NCBI GenBank assembly: GCA_946539635.1
Contig: CAMNHS010000002.1
Location: forward strand, 1 to 26,695
From: an uncultured Prevotellaceae bacterium
GTDB lineage: Bacteria > Bacteroidota > Bacteroidia > Bacteroidales > Bacteroidaceae
Length of the DNA stretch: 26,695 nucleotides
Reading direction: 5' to 3'
Of the stretch, positions 14,780-22,932 are shown one piece after another. The position numbers and the translations under genes are program-made. Numbering within the stretch: position 1 is the first letter of the stretch; every line of letters starts with the position of its first letter. Under the pieces are notes generated by a model that saw nothing but the letters and a program-made list of their open reading frames with translations, was not told where the DNA came from and searched no databases.

Positions 14780-17700
14780 ATGAAATTAGATAATTTTATA
14801 AATAGGCCGGTGTTGTCCACCGTGATATCGATAGTTGTCGTAATCCTCGGTTTCATCGGATTGGCAACCTTGCCTATTGAACAATACCCAGATATTGCCC
14901 CTCCTACGATAATGGTAAGATGCTATTATCCCGGTGCCGATGCAAAGACTGTAGAAAATTCAGTCCTTGCTCCGTTGGAGGAACAGATAAATGGTGTGGA
15001 AGGTATGACGTACATGACCTCTTCTGCAACAAATGATGGCTCCGCTTCTATAACAGTATATTTTGAACAGGGCGCAAATCCTGATATGGCTCAGGTTAAT
15101 GTGCAAAACCGCGTGTCGCAGGCAACGGCCTTACTTCCATCTGAGGTAACGCAAAGCGGTGTCACCGTCCAAAAACGTCAGACATCAACGGTGCTTATCA
15201 TGTCATTGTATTCACCTGATGACCGTTATGACGAGAAATTCTTAGGTAACTATGCCGACATCAATATCATCCCAGAGATGAAGCGTATCAAAGGTATTGG
15301 TGATTGTGAGTCTATTGGTTTGAAATCTTATACAATGCGTTTGTGGCTTGATCCGACTAAAATGCATGATTTGGGCTTGATACCTACAGATATCGTTGGT
15401 GCTCTTGCTGAACAGAATATTGAAGCAGCACCAGGTAAGTTTGGTGAACAGAGTGACAAACAGTATGAATACTCCATGAAATACACGGGACGTCTTAAGA
15501 CGCCAGAGGAATTCGGAAATATGATTATTAAGACCGATGATATGGGACGAATTCTCCGTGTAAAAGATGTAGCAAAGGTGGAAATGGGAGCCCTTTATTA
15601 CTCGGTGTTAACTCAACTTGATGGTCATCCCGCCCTCATGATGATGGTTACACAGCGTGCGGGCTCTAATGCTACGGCAATAGCAAATGATGTAAAGGCA
15701 ACAGCGGAGAGGCTATCAAAGAATTTCCCTCCAGGCATGAAGATTAAGGTGATGCAGGATGTTACGGAATTTATTGAAGCATCTCAGCATGAGGTATATA
15801 AGACTTTGTTCGAGGCACTCTTGCTAGTGTTTATGGTGGTGTTTGTGTTCCTGCAAGATTTCAGATCTACCTTGATTCCAATGATTGCGGTTCCCGTATC
15901 ATTGATAGGTACGATGTTCTTCTTGAAGGTTATTGGCTTCTCAATAAACCTTCTAACCTTGTCTGCGCTGGTGTTGGCAATTGCAATTGTAGTCGATGAT
16001 GCAATTGTGGTAGTTGAGGCTGTACATGCAAAACTTGATATGGGGTATCACTCTGCCAAAAAAGCATCGATTGATGCCATGAGTGAGATTGCGGGTGCTA
16101 TCATATCAATTACCCTTGTGATGTCTGCCGTGTTTGTACCTGTGTCATTTATGAGCGGTACGACGGGAACTTTCTATCGTGAGTTCGGTTTGACGATGGC
16201 TATTTCAATCATAATCTCTGCTGTTAATGCCTTGACATTGTCTCCTGCCTTATGTGCTATTCTTCTAAAACCACATGGCGGTGATGGCGGTGAAAAAAAG
16301 CAAAGCTTTACAACACGTTTCTTTGCAGGGTTTAATGCAGCATACGATAAATTGCAGAATAAATACCAAAAGGCTGTTTCTACCCTTGTTAAGAAATCAT
16401 GGATTGCTATCGTAGCAGTTGTGATAGGTATCGTTGCGTTGTTGTCGGAGGCTGTGTTTACAAAGACTGGCCTTGTGCCTGATGAGGATACAGGTACTGT
16501 GTTCGTAACTGTGTCAACACCTCCGGGTACTTCTTTGTTGAAAACGGATAAGTTGATGGATGAAGTACAACGTATGCTGGATAACAATCCGGCAATTGAT
16601 GGCTGTATTCGTATTGCTGGATATAACTTTATTGCCGGGCAGGGATCGAACCAGGGAACTTTCGTCGTTAAATTAAAGCCATTTGATGAAAGAAATCGCT
16701 CGGAGTATTCCAGTATGGTGCTGGGCATGATCTATAAGCAGACTGCTGCTATTAAAGGAGCTCAAATTTTGGCATTCCAGCCACCTATGGTAACAGGTTT
16801 CTCCGCAAATAACGGTTTGTCATTCTCTATGCAGGATCGTACAGGAGGTGACTTGGATAAGTTCTTCAAGGTAACTCAAGACTTTATTGCAGAACTTAAT
16901 AAACGTCCTGAATTTGCAAACTGTATGACATCTTTTAATTCTTCATATCCTCAGTATCAGATTAACGTAGATGTCGCAAAGTGTAAACAGGCGGGCATTT
17001 CTCCTTCTGCAGTGTTAACAACCATGCAGGGATACTATGGTGGAATGTACTCTTCAAACTTTAATAGTTTCGGTAAACTTTATCGTGTATATGTGCAGGG
17101 AGACCCGAAGACACGTGAAGATAAGGCCTCGCTACAGAATATATATGTTCGCACACCAAAAGGCATGGCTCCTGTAAGTGAATTTGCAAACTTGAAAAAA
17201 GTATATGGTCCACAGGTTATTAATCGTTTCAATCTGTTTACTGCCATCAATGTTAACGGTACACCTGCTGATGGATATTCTACAGGTGATTGTATAGCCG
17301 CAATGGAAGAGGTAGCCGAGTCATCTTTACCTGCAGGATATACATATGAATTCTCTGGTTTAACACGTAATGAGGCGGAATCATCCAATACTACAAGTAT
17401 TGTGCTTGTTCTTTGTGTTGTATTCGTTTACCTTATCCTGTCTGCACAATATGAATCATATTTGTTGCCGTTGTCGGTAATATTGTCTTTGCCGTTCGGT
17501 CTTGCAGGTGCCTTCCTGTTTACGAACCTGTTCGGAAAGAACAACGATATATATATGCAGATAGCACTCATTATGTTGGTGGGATTGCTGGCAAAGAATG
17601 CTATACTTATTGTACAATTTGCACTTGAGCGTCGTCAGTTGGGTATGGCTATCAGTTGGTCTGCAATTCTTGGTGCTGCGGCACGTCTGCGTCCAATCTT

Positions 17701-18031
17701 GATGACCGCTTTGGCTATGATTATTGGTCTGTTCCCTCTTATTGTTACTGGCTTGCCAGGACTCTCGTTATTCATGGCGCCTGCTGTAGGCGAGAATGGC
17801 TACGTTACGCTTGGTGCGGCAGCTATTGGCGGTATGTTGGTAGGAACGTTCTTGCAAGTGCTTATTGTACCTGTTCTTTTCGTGATTTTCCAATGGCTGC
17901 AGGAGAAGATTAAACCAATGGAATTCAATGATGAGAATGCAGCTATAGATTCCGAATTGCATCAGTATGCGATATCAGCAAACGCTATCAATGAAACAAT
18001 AAGTGGTAGTGATCCACATTATGTAAAATGA
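14780..18031 (+). CDS. RND (HAE1/AcrB-type) multidrug efflux permease
   Basis: This 1083-aa inner-membrane proton antiporter exports drugs, bile-type detergents or other amphiphiles. It has the duplicated RND plan: an N-terminal membrane helix with FINRPVLSTVISIVVVILG, a large periplasmic loop (about 30-335), and helices 2-6 with the proton-relay pair Asp406/Asp407 in IAIVVDDAIVVVEAV, equivalent to Asp407/408 of AcrB. A second periplasmic loop follows, and the last helices contain GLLAKNAILIVQFALERR. The C-terminal tail has about 50 extra hydrophilic residues. The stop overlaps the ATG of the first possible start of the next gene (ATGA), so the three pump genes form one operon. Which compounds it exports cannot be told. 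Confidence 0.95.
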   Translation: MKLDNFINRPVLSTVISIVVVILGFIGLATLPIEQYPDIAPPTIMVRCYYPGADAKTVENSVLAPLEEQINGVEGMTYMTSSATNDGSASITVYFEQGANPDMAQVNVQNRVSQATALLPSEVTQSGVTVQKRQTSTVLIMSLYSPDDRYDEKFLGNYADINIIPEMKRIKGIGDCESIGLKSYTMRLWLDPTKMHDLGLIPTDIVGALAEQNIEAAPGKFGEQSDKQYEYSMKYTGRLKTPEEFGNMIIKTDDMGRILRVKDVAKVEMGALYYSVLTQLDGHPALMMMVTQRAGSNATAIANDVKATAERLSKNFPPGMKIKVMQDVTEFIEASQHEVYKTLFEALLLVFMVVFVFLQDFRSTLIPMIAVPVSLIGTMFFLKVIGFSINLLTLSALVLAIAIVVDDAIVVVEAVHAKLDMGYHSAKKASIDAMSEIAGAIISITLVMSAVFVPVSFMSGTTGTFYREFGLTMAISIIISAVNALTLSPALCAILLKPHGGDGGEKKQSFTTRFFAGFNAAYDKLQNKYQKAVSTLVKKSWIAIVAVVIGIVALLSEAVFTKTGLVPDEDTGTVFVTVSTPPGTSLLKTDKLMDEVQRMLDNNPAIDGCIRIAGYNFIAGQGSNQGTFVVKLKPFDERNRSEYSSMVLGMIYKQTAAIKGAQILAFQPPMVTGFSANNGLSFSMQDRTGGDLDKFFKVTQDFIAELNKRPEFANCMTSFNSSYPQYQINVDVAKCKQAGISPSAVLTTMQGYYGGMYSSNFNSFGKLYRVYVQGDPKTREDKASLQNIYVRTPKGMAPVSEFANLKKVYGPQVINRFNLFTAINVNGTPADGYSTGDCIAAMEEVAESSLPAGYTYEFSGLTRNEAESSNTTSIVLVLCVVFVYLILSAQYESYLLPLSVILSLPFGLAGAFLFTNLFGKNNDIYMQIALIMLVGLLAKNAILIVQFALERRQLGMAISWSAILGAAARLRPILMTALAMIIGLFPLIVTGLPGLSLFMAPAVGENGYVTLGAAAIGGMLVGTFLQVLIVPVLFVIFQWLQEKIKPMEFNDENAAIDSELHQYAISANAINETISGSDPHYVK

Positions 18032-18045
18032 GGGAGGAAATGTTA

Positions 18046-19485
18046 ATGAAGAATATAGTAATTAATAAGCAGAAACATATTGTTTCTTCAGCATGTTGTC
18101 TATTGCTTGTTACTTTCTTAATGTCGTGCAGCCACGGTAAAAGCTTGTGGTCAAAGTATGAGCGTCCAGATAGTATTTTGCATGCGACAGCAGTAAGTAG
18201 TGTCTTGCGTGATGCAGCAGCAATAGAGGGGAGTGATAGCGTCGGTTTCGGCGGGGTAAAATGGCAGGATGTTTTCACTGACCCCCAACTACGTGTTTTA
18301 ATTGAGATGGGTTTGGAGCAAAATGCTGACATCTTTGCAGCATCGGCGAATATTCAAAAGATGGAGGCCGCATTAAAAGCTGCTCGACTTGCATTCTTGC
18401 CTCAAATAGCCCTTTCTCCTTCAGGCACTCTGGCAAAAGTAGTAACTGGAGATAAGAAAAGTGATTGGAATAAGTCATATGCATTGCCTGTTTCGGCATC
18501 ATGGACGGTAGATATCTTCGGTAATATCTTGGCAACAAAACGAGGTGCTGAGGTACAGTTGGCTATGATGAAGGATTACAAGCATGTCACACGTTCTAAA
18601 GTTATCTGTGGCATAGCAAACTGCTATTACACATTGTTGATGTTAGATCGTCAGCTTGAAATTCTGAACGATATGGAGACGCTGACGGCTGAAACATATC
18701 AGATGATGAAATTGCAAAAGGAGCTGCGCGGTGCAAAAGAAACAGCAGTTGTTTCAGCGCAGGCTGCAAATCTTTCTGTAAAAACACAGATTGTGGATAT
18801 GAAGCGCCAAATAAGTGAGGTGGAGAATACTCTTTCAACCCTTGTTGGTATGCATGCTCAAAGCATTTCTCGTGGTAAGTTGGCAGATCAGAGTCTTCCT
18901 GAAGATTTTTCAACTGGAGTGGCTATAAATGTTTTGGCATCTCGTCCAGATGTTCATGCGGCGGAGATGACATTGGCAAATTGTTTCTATGATGTAAAAA
19001 AGGCTCAGTCTGCATTTTATCCGAGTTTAAAGATAACAGGAACAGGTTCATTTACTAATAGCTTGGGTAATGCGGTATCTAATCCTGGACAGTTTTTGGC
19101 TAATTTCGTTGGAGCACTTACACAACCTATATTTATGAACGGACGCCTAACTGCTCAGTTGAAGGCAGCAAAATTGTCTTATGAGGTTGCTGAAAAAGAT
19201 TGGCAACAAGCTGTTCTTGAAGCTGGCGCAGAAGTGTCAGATTGCTTTGTTGAATACAATAGCAGTAAGGAAATGGGCGATCTTGAACGTCAACGGGTTG
19301 AAGCTCTTAAGAAAAGTGTCGACTATACAATGATGCTTTATAAAATGGGAACATCAACATACCTTGAAGTTATATCGGCACAATCTTCACTTCTTAATGC
19401 CGAAATCTCACAAGTTACTGATGACTTCAACAAGATGCAGGCAGTAGTTAATCTTTATAGCGCCTTAGGAGGGGGCAAGGAGTAA
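18046..19485 (+). CDS. Outer-membrane efflux lipoprotein (TolC/NodT family)
   Basis: This is the outer-membrane channel of the tripartite pump. It has a lipoprotein signal ending in LMSC (lipidated Cys28 in the 479-aa form) and the two tandem outer-membrane-factor repeats of long helices. Landmarks are a first repeat around FAASANIQKMEAALKAARL, the characteristic LASRPDVHAAEMTL, FYPSLKITGTG and FLANFVGALTQPIFMNGRL near the second repeat, and YKMGTSTYLEVISAQ near the end. Three in-frame ATGs exist (18028, 18040, 18046). I chose 18046 because GGGAGG lies 8 nt upstream and the signal peptide begins normally there. ATG 18028 overlaps the pump stop and would add six residues. It is followed after one base by the LpxA-like gene. 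Confidence 0.9.
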   Translation: MKNIVINKQKHIVSSACCLLLVTFLMSCSHGKSLWSKYERPDSILHATAVSSVLRDAAAIEGSDSVGFGGVKWQDVFTDPQLRVLIEMGLEQNADIFAASANIQKMEAALKAARLAFLPQIALSPSGTLAKVVTGDKKSDWNKSYALPVSASWTVDIFGNILATKRGAEVQLAMMKDYKHVTRSKVICGIANCYYTLLMLDRQLEILNDMETLTAETYQMMKLQKELRGAKETAVVSAQAANLSVKTQIVDMKRQISEVENTLSTLVGMHAQSISRGKLADQSLPEDFSTGVAINVLASRPDVHAAEMTLANCFYDVKKAQSAFYPSLKITGTGSFTNSLGNAVSNPGQFLANFVGALTQPIFMNGRLTAQLKAAKLSYEVAEKDWQQAVLEAGAEVSDCFVEYNSSKEMGDLERQRVEALKKSVDYTMMLYKMGTSTYLEVISAQSSLLNAEISQVTDDFNKMQAVVNLYSALGGGKE

Positions 19486-19486
19486 A

Positions 19487-20266
19487 ATGAGCAATATTTC
19501 AGATAAGGCTGTTATAAGCCCTAATGCAAAGATAGGAAAGGGTGTAACCATTTATCCTTTTGTGTATATTGAGGATGATGTGACCGTTGGTGATGATTGT
19601 GTTATATACCCTTACGTAAGCCTAATGAATGGCACGCGACTGGGTAAGGCTAATCGAATTCATCAAAATACGGTTATTTCTGCAATTCCACAAGATTTTA
19701 ACTATAATGGTGGCAATACAATATGTGAGATAGGCGATGGAAACATCATTCGTGAGAATGTCGTAGTTAATCGCGCAACATATGTTGAAGGAAAAACTGT
19801 AATTGGAAATAACAACTTCCTTATGGAGGGAGTGCACATATCACACGATGTTCATATGGGTGATGATAATGTGTTAGGTTATGGAACAAAGATTGCAGGC
19901 GATGTGGAGATCCATAATTATACTATATTCTCATCAAGTGTAATAGCAAACCCAGGTGTGCGCGTTGGAGACTGCTCTATGATACAATCAGGCTGTCGCT
20001 TTTCAAAAGACGTCCCGCCATATATCGTCGCAGGAGGACAACCTATAAAGTATGGTGGTGTTAATGGTTTTGTTATTGACCAACGCGGTATAAGTGGGAA
20101 GGTGAAAGCTCATATAGCTAATGCCTATAGATTAGTATTCCACGGGCAAGATGATATCGTGAATGCTTGTGGGCAAATAGAGCAACAAATACAATCAAGT
20201 CAGGAAATTGAAAACATTGTAAGATTCCTTAGGTCGTCGAAGTTGGGCATAATTACAAAACTATAG
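19487..20266 (+). CDS. lpxA: LpxA-like acyl-ACP:UDP-GlcNAc O-acyltransferase
   Basis: This 259-aa left-handed beta-helix acyltransferase belongs to the LpxA family, which puts the first 3-hydroxyacyl chain on UDP-GlcNAc in lipid A synthesis (cytosol). Hexapeptide repeats (V/I-G/xxxx pattern) run from about residue 8 to 185, followed by the helical C-terminal domain. The catalytic His120 sits in GVHISHDVHMG, equivalent to E. coli His125, with His117 also kept. AIPQDFNYNGG (66-76) is the LpxA substrate-loop motif. AAGGAG lies 4 nt before the ATG. It sits one base after the efflux channel gene and is probably cotranscribed with it. Bacteroidota normally carry lpxA beside the fused lpxC-fabZ gene, so this could be a second copy with a modified role; that is inference from context. 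Confidence 0.85.
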   Translation: MSNISDKAVISPNAKIGKGVTIYPFVYIEDDVTVGDDCVIYPYVSLMNGTRLGKANRIHQNTVISAIPQDFNYNGGNTICEIGDGNIIRENVVVNRATYVEGKTVIGNNNFLMEGVHISHDVHMGDDNVLGYGTKIAGDVEIHNYTIFSSSVIANPGVRVGDCSMIQSGCRFSKDVPPYIVAGGQPIKYGGVNGFVIDQRGISGKVKAHIANAYRLVFHGQDDIVNACGQIEQQIQSSQEIENIVRFLRSSKLGIITKL

Positions 20267-20307
20267 TTAAAAAAAATTAAAAGAGTAGGCCTGTGTATAT
20301 GGTGATC

Positions 20308-20338
20308 TTTATAATTTAGATAATTTTTTATACCTTTG
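20308..20338 (+). promoter_or_regulatory. Promoter of rplS
   Basis: TACCTTTG at 20331-20338 matches TAnnTTTG exactly. TTTA at 20308-20311 lies 19 nt upstream as a weak -33 element. The leader to the rplS ATG is about 68 nt long and ends in an A-rich stretch directly before the start codon, which favours translation in Bacteroidota. Confidence 0.6.
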
Positions 20339-20356
20339 CAGCCGATTTTCGTTAAG

Positions 20357-20383
20357 GTCACCGCTGGTACTCGACTACGTGAC
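20357..20383 (+). promoter_or_regulatory. Possible leader hairpin upstream of rplS
   Basis: GTCAC at 20357-20361 can pair with GTGAC at 20379-20383 around a 17-nt loop, in which GTA (20367-20369) and TAC (20376-20378) can also pair. The stem is short, and autoregulation by L19 is only a possibility. Confidence 0.25.
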
Positions 20384-20412
20384 ATAGATTAAAAAATAAA
20401 AAATAAAAGAAC

Positions 20413-20775
20413 ATGGATTTAATCAAAGTTGCTGAAGAAGCATTTGCAACCGGCAAGAAGTTCCCTGAATTCAAGGCAGGTGATACTGTTACTGTCGCTT
20501 ACAAAATTATCGAGGGTTCTAAGGAACGTATTCAGCTCTATCGTGGTGTTGTAATTAAGATTTCTGGCCACGGGGACAAAAAGCGTTTTACAGTACGTAA
20601 AATGTCTGGGACTGTTGGAGTAGAGCGTATTTTCCCAATTGAGTCACCAAATATTGACTCTATTGAAGTAAATAAGGTTGGTAAGGTTCGCCGAGCTAAG
20701 TTGTACTACCTGCGTAATCTTACGGGTAAGAAGGCGCGCATACAGGAAAAGCGTATAGGACTTACCGCCGAGTAA
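20413..20775 (+). CDS. rplS: Large ribosomal subunit protein bL19
   Basis: This 120-aa ribosomal protein lies at the 30S-50S interface. Conserved parts are visible throughout: [13 protein letters not shown] (20-32), [14 protein letters not shown] (39-52), [20 protein letters not shown] (59-78), DSIEV and RRAKLYYLR (93-101). The length is typical. It has its own promoter and an A-rich ribosome-loading region before ATG 20413. The gene ends inside the 3' end of the convergent tadA (14-nt overlap). It is not in the trmD operon arrangement of Proteobacteria, but stands alone between an LpxA-like gene and tadA. Confidence 0.97.
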   Translation: MDLIKVAEEAFATGKKFPEFKAGDTVTVAYKIIEGSKERIQLYRGVVIKISGHGDKKRFTVRKMSGTVGVERIFPIESPNIDSIEVNKVGKVRRAKLYYLRNLTGKKARIQEKRIGLTAE

Positions 20776-21193
20776 GAAAGAAATCCTTCATCATCGTAGC
20801 ACATTCTTCTTCAAGAATACTACTGGTGACTTCTGTTTTAGGATGGAGTGATAATGGGGCTACCTTTTGGTATCCCCTTTTTTCGTCTTTACAACCATAT
20901 ACCAATCGAGAAATCTGGCTCCACCCCAATGCTCCTGCACACATGGCGCATGGCTCTACAGTCACATATAGTGTGCATCCAGTGAGATATTTGCCTCCTA
21001 GGGCATTAGCGGCGGCAGTAATAGCTTGCATTTCTGCATGAGCGGTAACATCATGTAACTTCTCGGTGAGATTATGTGCTCTTGCTAAGATTCTGCCTTG
21101 TGCTACAATAATAGCACCAATTGGGATTTCCCCTTCTTTCGCCGCGGCCTTTGCCTCAGCTATAGCTTTTTGCATGTATTCTTTGTCGGTCAT
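20762..21193 (-). CDS. tadA: tRNA adenosine(34) deaminase
   Basis: This 143-aa zinc-dependent deaminase converts A34 to inosine in tRNA-Arg(ACG), an essential decoding step. The cytidine/deoxycytidylate deaminase signature is complete: HAE (52-54) with zinc ligand His52 and proton shuttle Glu54, then PCAMC (81-85) with zinc ligands Cys82 and Cys85. [10 protein letters not shown] (21-30) is the typical start of the fold. The ATG at 21193 gives the normal N-terminus; the open frame continues upstream to 21358 without family similarity. A degenerate TACCTTCG on the minus strand (complement of 21201-21208) could be its promoter, making it nearly leaderless. Its 3' end overlaps rplS by 14 nt. A related nucleoside deaminase such as guanine deaminase is less likely. 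Confidence 0.9.
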   Translation of the reverse strand: MTDKEYMQKAIAEAKAAAKEGEIPIGAIIVAQGRILARAHNLTEKLHDVTAHAEMQAITAAANALGGKYLTGCTLYVTVEPCAMCAGALGWSQISRLVYGCKDEKRGYQKVAPLSLHPKTEVTSSILEEECATMMKDFFLTRR

Positions 21194-21279
21194 AGCGTGA
21201 CGAAGGTACACTTTTCCCAACGATAAAATATATAAATGAGGACATAATGTAGAAAAAAATACAATAAAATCACAATTTG

Positions 21280-21311
21280 TTTGCACATATCGTTTTTTTT
21301 CTGTACTTTTG
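21280..21311 (+). promoter_or_regulatory. Promoter of the psd-pssA-dnaE operon
   Basis: TTTG at 21280-21283 and TACTTTTG at 21304-21311 are separated by 20 nt, an excellent match to the Bacteroidota consensus. The leader to the preferred psd start is roughly 115 nt and contains short open frames and an inverted repeat. Confidence 0.75.
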
Positions 21312-21353
21312 CAAAAAGTTGGGTTCTTGAGGATGTTGTCCAAAAAGATATTC

Positions 21354-21401
21354 GACATTATTAACTAAATTATCTAGGATGCTCAAGGGATTTTTAATGT
21401 C
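21354..21401 (+). promoter_or_regulatory. Inverted repeat in the psd leader
   Basis: GACATTA at 21354-21360 is complementary to TAATGTC at 21395-21401, enclosing 34 nt. A second pair, CTTGAG at 21326-21331 and CTCAAG at 21382-21387, competes with it, so the leader could form alternative structures. Function is unproven. Confidence 0.25.
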
Positions 21402-21434
21402 CTTGTGAAGATTAAAAAGGTTACTGACCTACCA

Positions 21435-22142
21435 ATGGGAAGACGTATAAAAAAACTTAAAAAGATCCGCATTCATCGCGAAGGAACGGATACTTTGGTG
21501 TATAGTGCTATGGCTTTAATAGCTATTGGCATAATATTGTGGCGTTCGTTTGAATCCCCTATACCATTCTACATTTTTGCTGTAATATTTGGTGTAACAT
21601 GGGGCGTTGTACTAAATTTCTTCCGTTGTCCAATTCGTATATTCGAAATGACTGATACAGAGGGTCTGGTCGTCGCACCTGCGGATGGTAAAATTGTAGT
21701 ACTGGAGAAAGTGTTTGAAGAAAAATACTTGAAGGAAGAGAGAATAATGGTGAGTATTTTTATGAGCCTTTTCAATGTTCATGCCAATTGGTTCCCTGTA
21801 GATGGTAAGGTTAAGTTGGTTGAGCATCATAATGGTCATTTTCATAAGGCATGGCTGCCTAAGGCAAGCGATGAAAATGAGATGACAGATATTATTATTA
21901 CTACAGATGATGGTGTTGATATACTTTGCAGGCAAGTTGCAGGAGCAATGGCCCGTCGTATAGTAACTTATGCGAAAGAGGGCGATGATTGCTATATCGA
22001 CGAACATTTGGGGTTTATTAAATTCGGTTCTCGTGTGGATTTGTTCTTGCCGGTAGACACAAAGATATGTGTTGAGATGCGTCAAACTACTACCGGAAAC
22101 CAAACGATAATTGGCATGCTTAAGAGGCATGATGAAATTTAG
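21435..22142 (+). CDS. psd: Phosphatidylserine decarboxylase (short, archaeal-type)
   Basis: This enzyme decarboxylates phosphatidylserine to phosphatidylethanolamine at the inner membrane. The 235-aa form starts [17 protein letters not shown], the usual Bacteroidota N-terminus, and has two membrane segments at about 20-37 and 45-62. The proenzyme is self-cleaved at Gly188-Ser189 in [11 protein letters not shown], Ser189 becoming the pyruvoyl group. Candidate triad partners are Asp84 in APADG and His116 in FNVHANW. GTG 21405 would add 10 residues; ATG 21435 is preferred for its fit to the family. It works directly with pssA, whose gene follows at once, and shares the promoter at 21280-21311. 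Confidence 0.92.
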   Translation: MGRRIKKLKKIRIHREGTDTLVYSAMALIAIGIILWRSFESPIPFYIFAVIFGVTWGVVLNFFRCPIRIFEMTDTEGLVVAPADGKIVVLEKVFEEKYLKEERIMVSIFMSLFNVHANWFPVDGKVKLVEHHNGHFHKAWLPKASDENEMTDIIITTDDGVDILCRQVAGAMARRIVTYAKEGDDCYIDEHLGFIKFGSRVDLFLPVDTKICVEMRQTTTGNQTIIGMLKRHDEI

Positions 22143-22158
22143 TTGGAAGGAATTGTAT

Positions 22159-22917
22159 ATGGACTTCAGCGTTTGTAGGAAGCATATCCCTAATTCTATA
22201 ACATGTTGTAATCTTATCTGCGGATGTGTTGCAATCTCTTTTGCTGTTAAAGGTGATTTGCCATTGGCCTTATTGTTTATCATCTTGGGTGCTGTCTTTG
22301 ATTTCTTTGATGGTATGGTAGCGCGTTTGCTTGGCGTATCATCGCCCATAGGAAAGGAATTGGATTCGTTGGCTGATGTGGTGACTTTTGGCGTGGCTCC
22401 TTCGAGCATTATTTTTTATGAGTTGCAGGTTGTTGAAAGCCCTTCTATGTTGAATGACTCAGTGATAGTTTCTTTAGTTCCATATTTGGCATTTCTAGTT
22501 GCAGCATTTAGTGCTGTGCGTCTTGCAAAGTTTAATTTAGATACTCGCCAGACGACATCGTTTATCGGCTTGCCGACACCGGCAAATGCCTTGTGTTGGG
22601 GCTCTTTAATTGTAGGATTTGGAGATTATCTTGAACAATATGCGTGGTTTATGCCTGCTTTGTTAGTAGCTATTTTGTTGTCATCATGGATACTTGTTGC
22701 AGAAATACCGATGTTTGCTTTAAAATTCAAACATTGGGGATATAAAGGCAATGAATTGAAATATTGTTTTGTATTGTTTTCTGTGGTGGCACTGGTTGCA
22801 TCTATAGTGTTAGGTGTAGAGACGGGTAACTCGCGGTTGTGTTACTCGGGATTCTGCTTAATAATTGTGGTATATGTATTATTAAGTATCATTGCTGATA
22901 CAAAGAAAGTTTCTTGA
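22159..22917 (+). CDS. pssA: CDP-diacylglycerol-serine O-phosphatidyltransferase
   Basis: This membrane enzyme makes phosphatidylserine from CDP-diacylglycerol and L-serine, supplying the substrate of the Psd encoded just upstream. The CDP-alcohol phosphotransferase motif DGX2ARX8GX3DX3D is exact: Asp51, Gly52, Ala55, Arg56, Gly65, Asp69, Asp73. The opening HIPNSITCCNLICGC and about six to eight hydrophobic helices are typical of the 250-aa Bacillus-type enzyme. ATG 22159 has GGAAGG 8 nt upstream and gives the family N-terminus. ATGs at 22111, 22129 and 22132 inside psd are possible but add residues unlike the family. It lies 15 nt before dnaE. Confidence 0.93.
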   Translation: MDFSVCRKHIPNSITCCNLICGCVAISFAVKGDLPLALLFIILGAVFDFFDGMVARLLGVSSPIGKELDSLADVVTFGVAPSSIIFYELQVVESPSMLNDSVIVSLVPYLAFLVAAFSAVRLAKFNLDTRQTTSFIGLPTPANALCWGSLIVGFGDYLEQYAWFMPALLVAILLSSWILVAEIPMFALKFKHWGYKGNELKYCFVLFSVVALVASIVLGVETGNSRLCYSGFCLIIVVYVLLSIIADTKKVS

Positions 22918-22932
22918 TTTTAGGGGGTTCTT

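Noticed and set aside
16174..16728. Open frame of 184 codons antisense to the RND pump gene
   Set aside because: It is opposite a certain gene and shows no domain; it arises from the codon pattern of the pump gene.
21333..21408. Tiny open frames in the psd leader as genes
   Set aside because: They are 11 and 9 codons long without homology or convincing ribosome-binding sites; kept only as a finding.
21612..22409. Long open frame antisense to psd and pssA
   Set aside because: It lies wholly opposite two well-identified genes, has no recognisable motif and mixes low-complexity Asn/Ile/His stretches, so it is a coding shadow.
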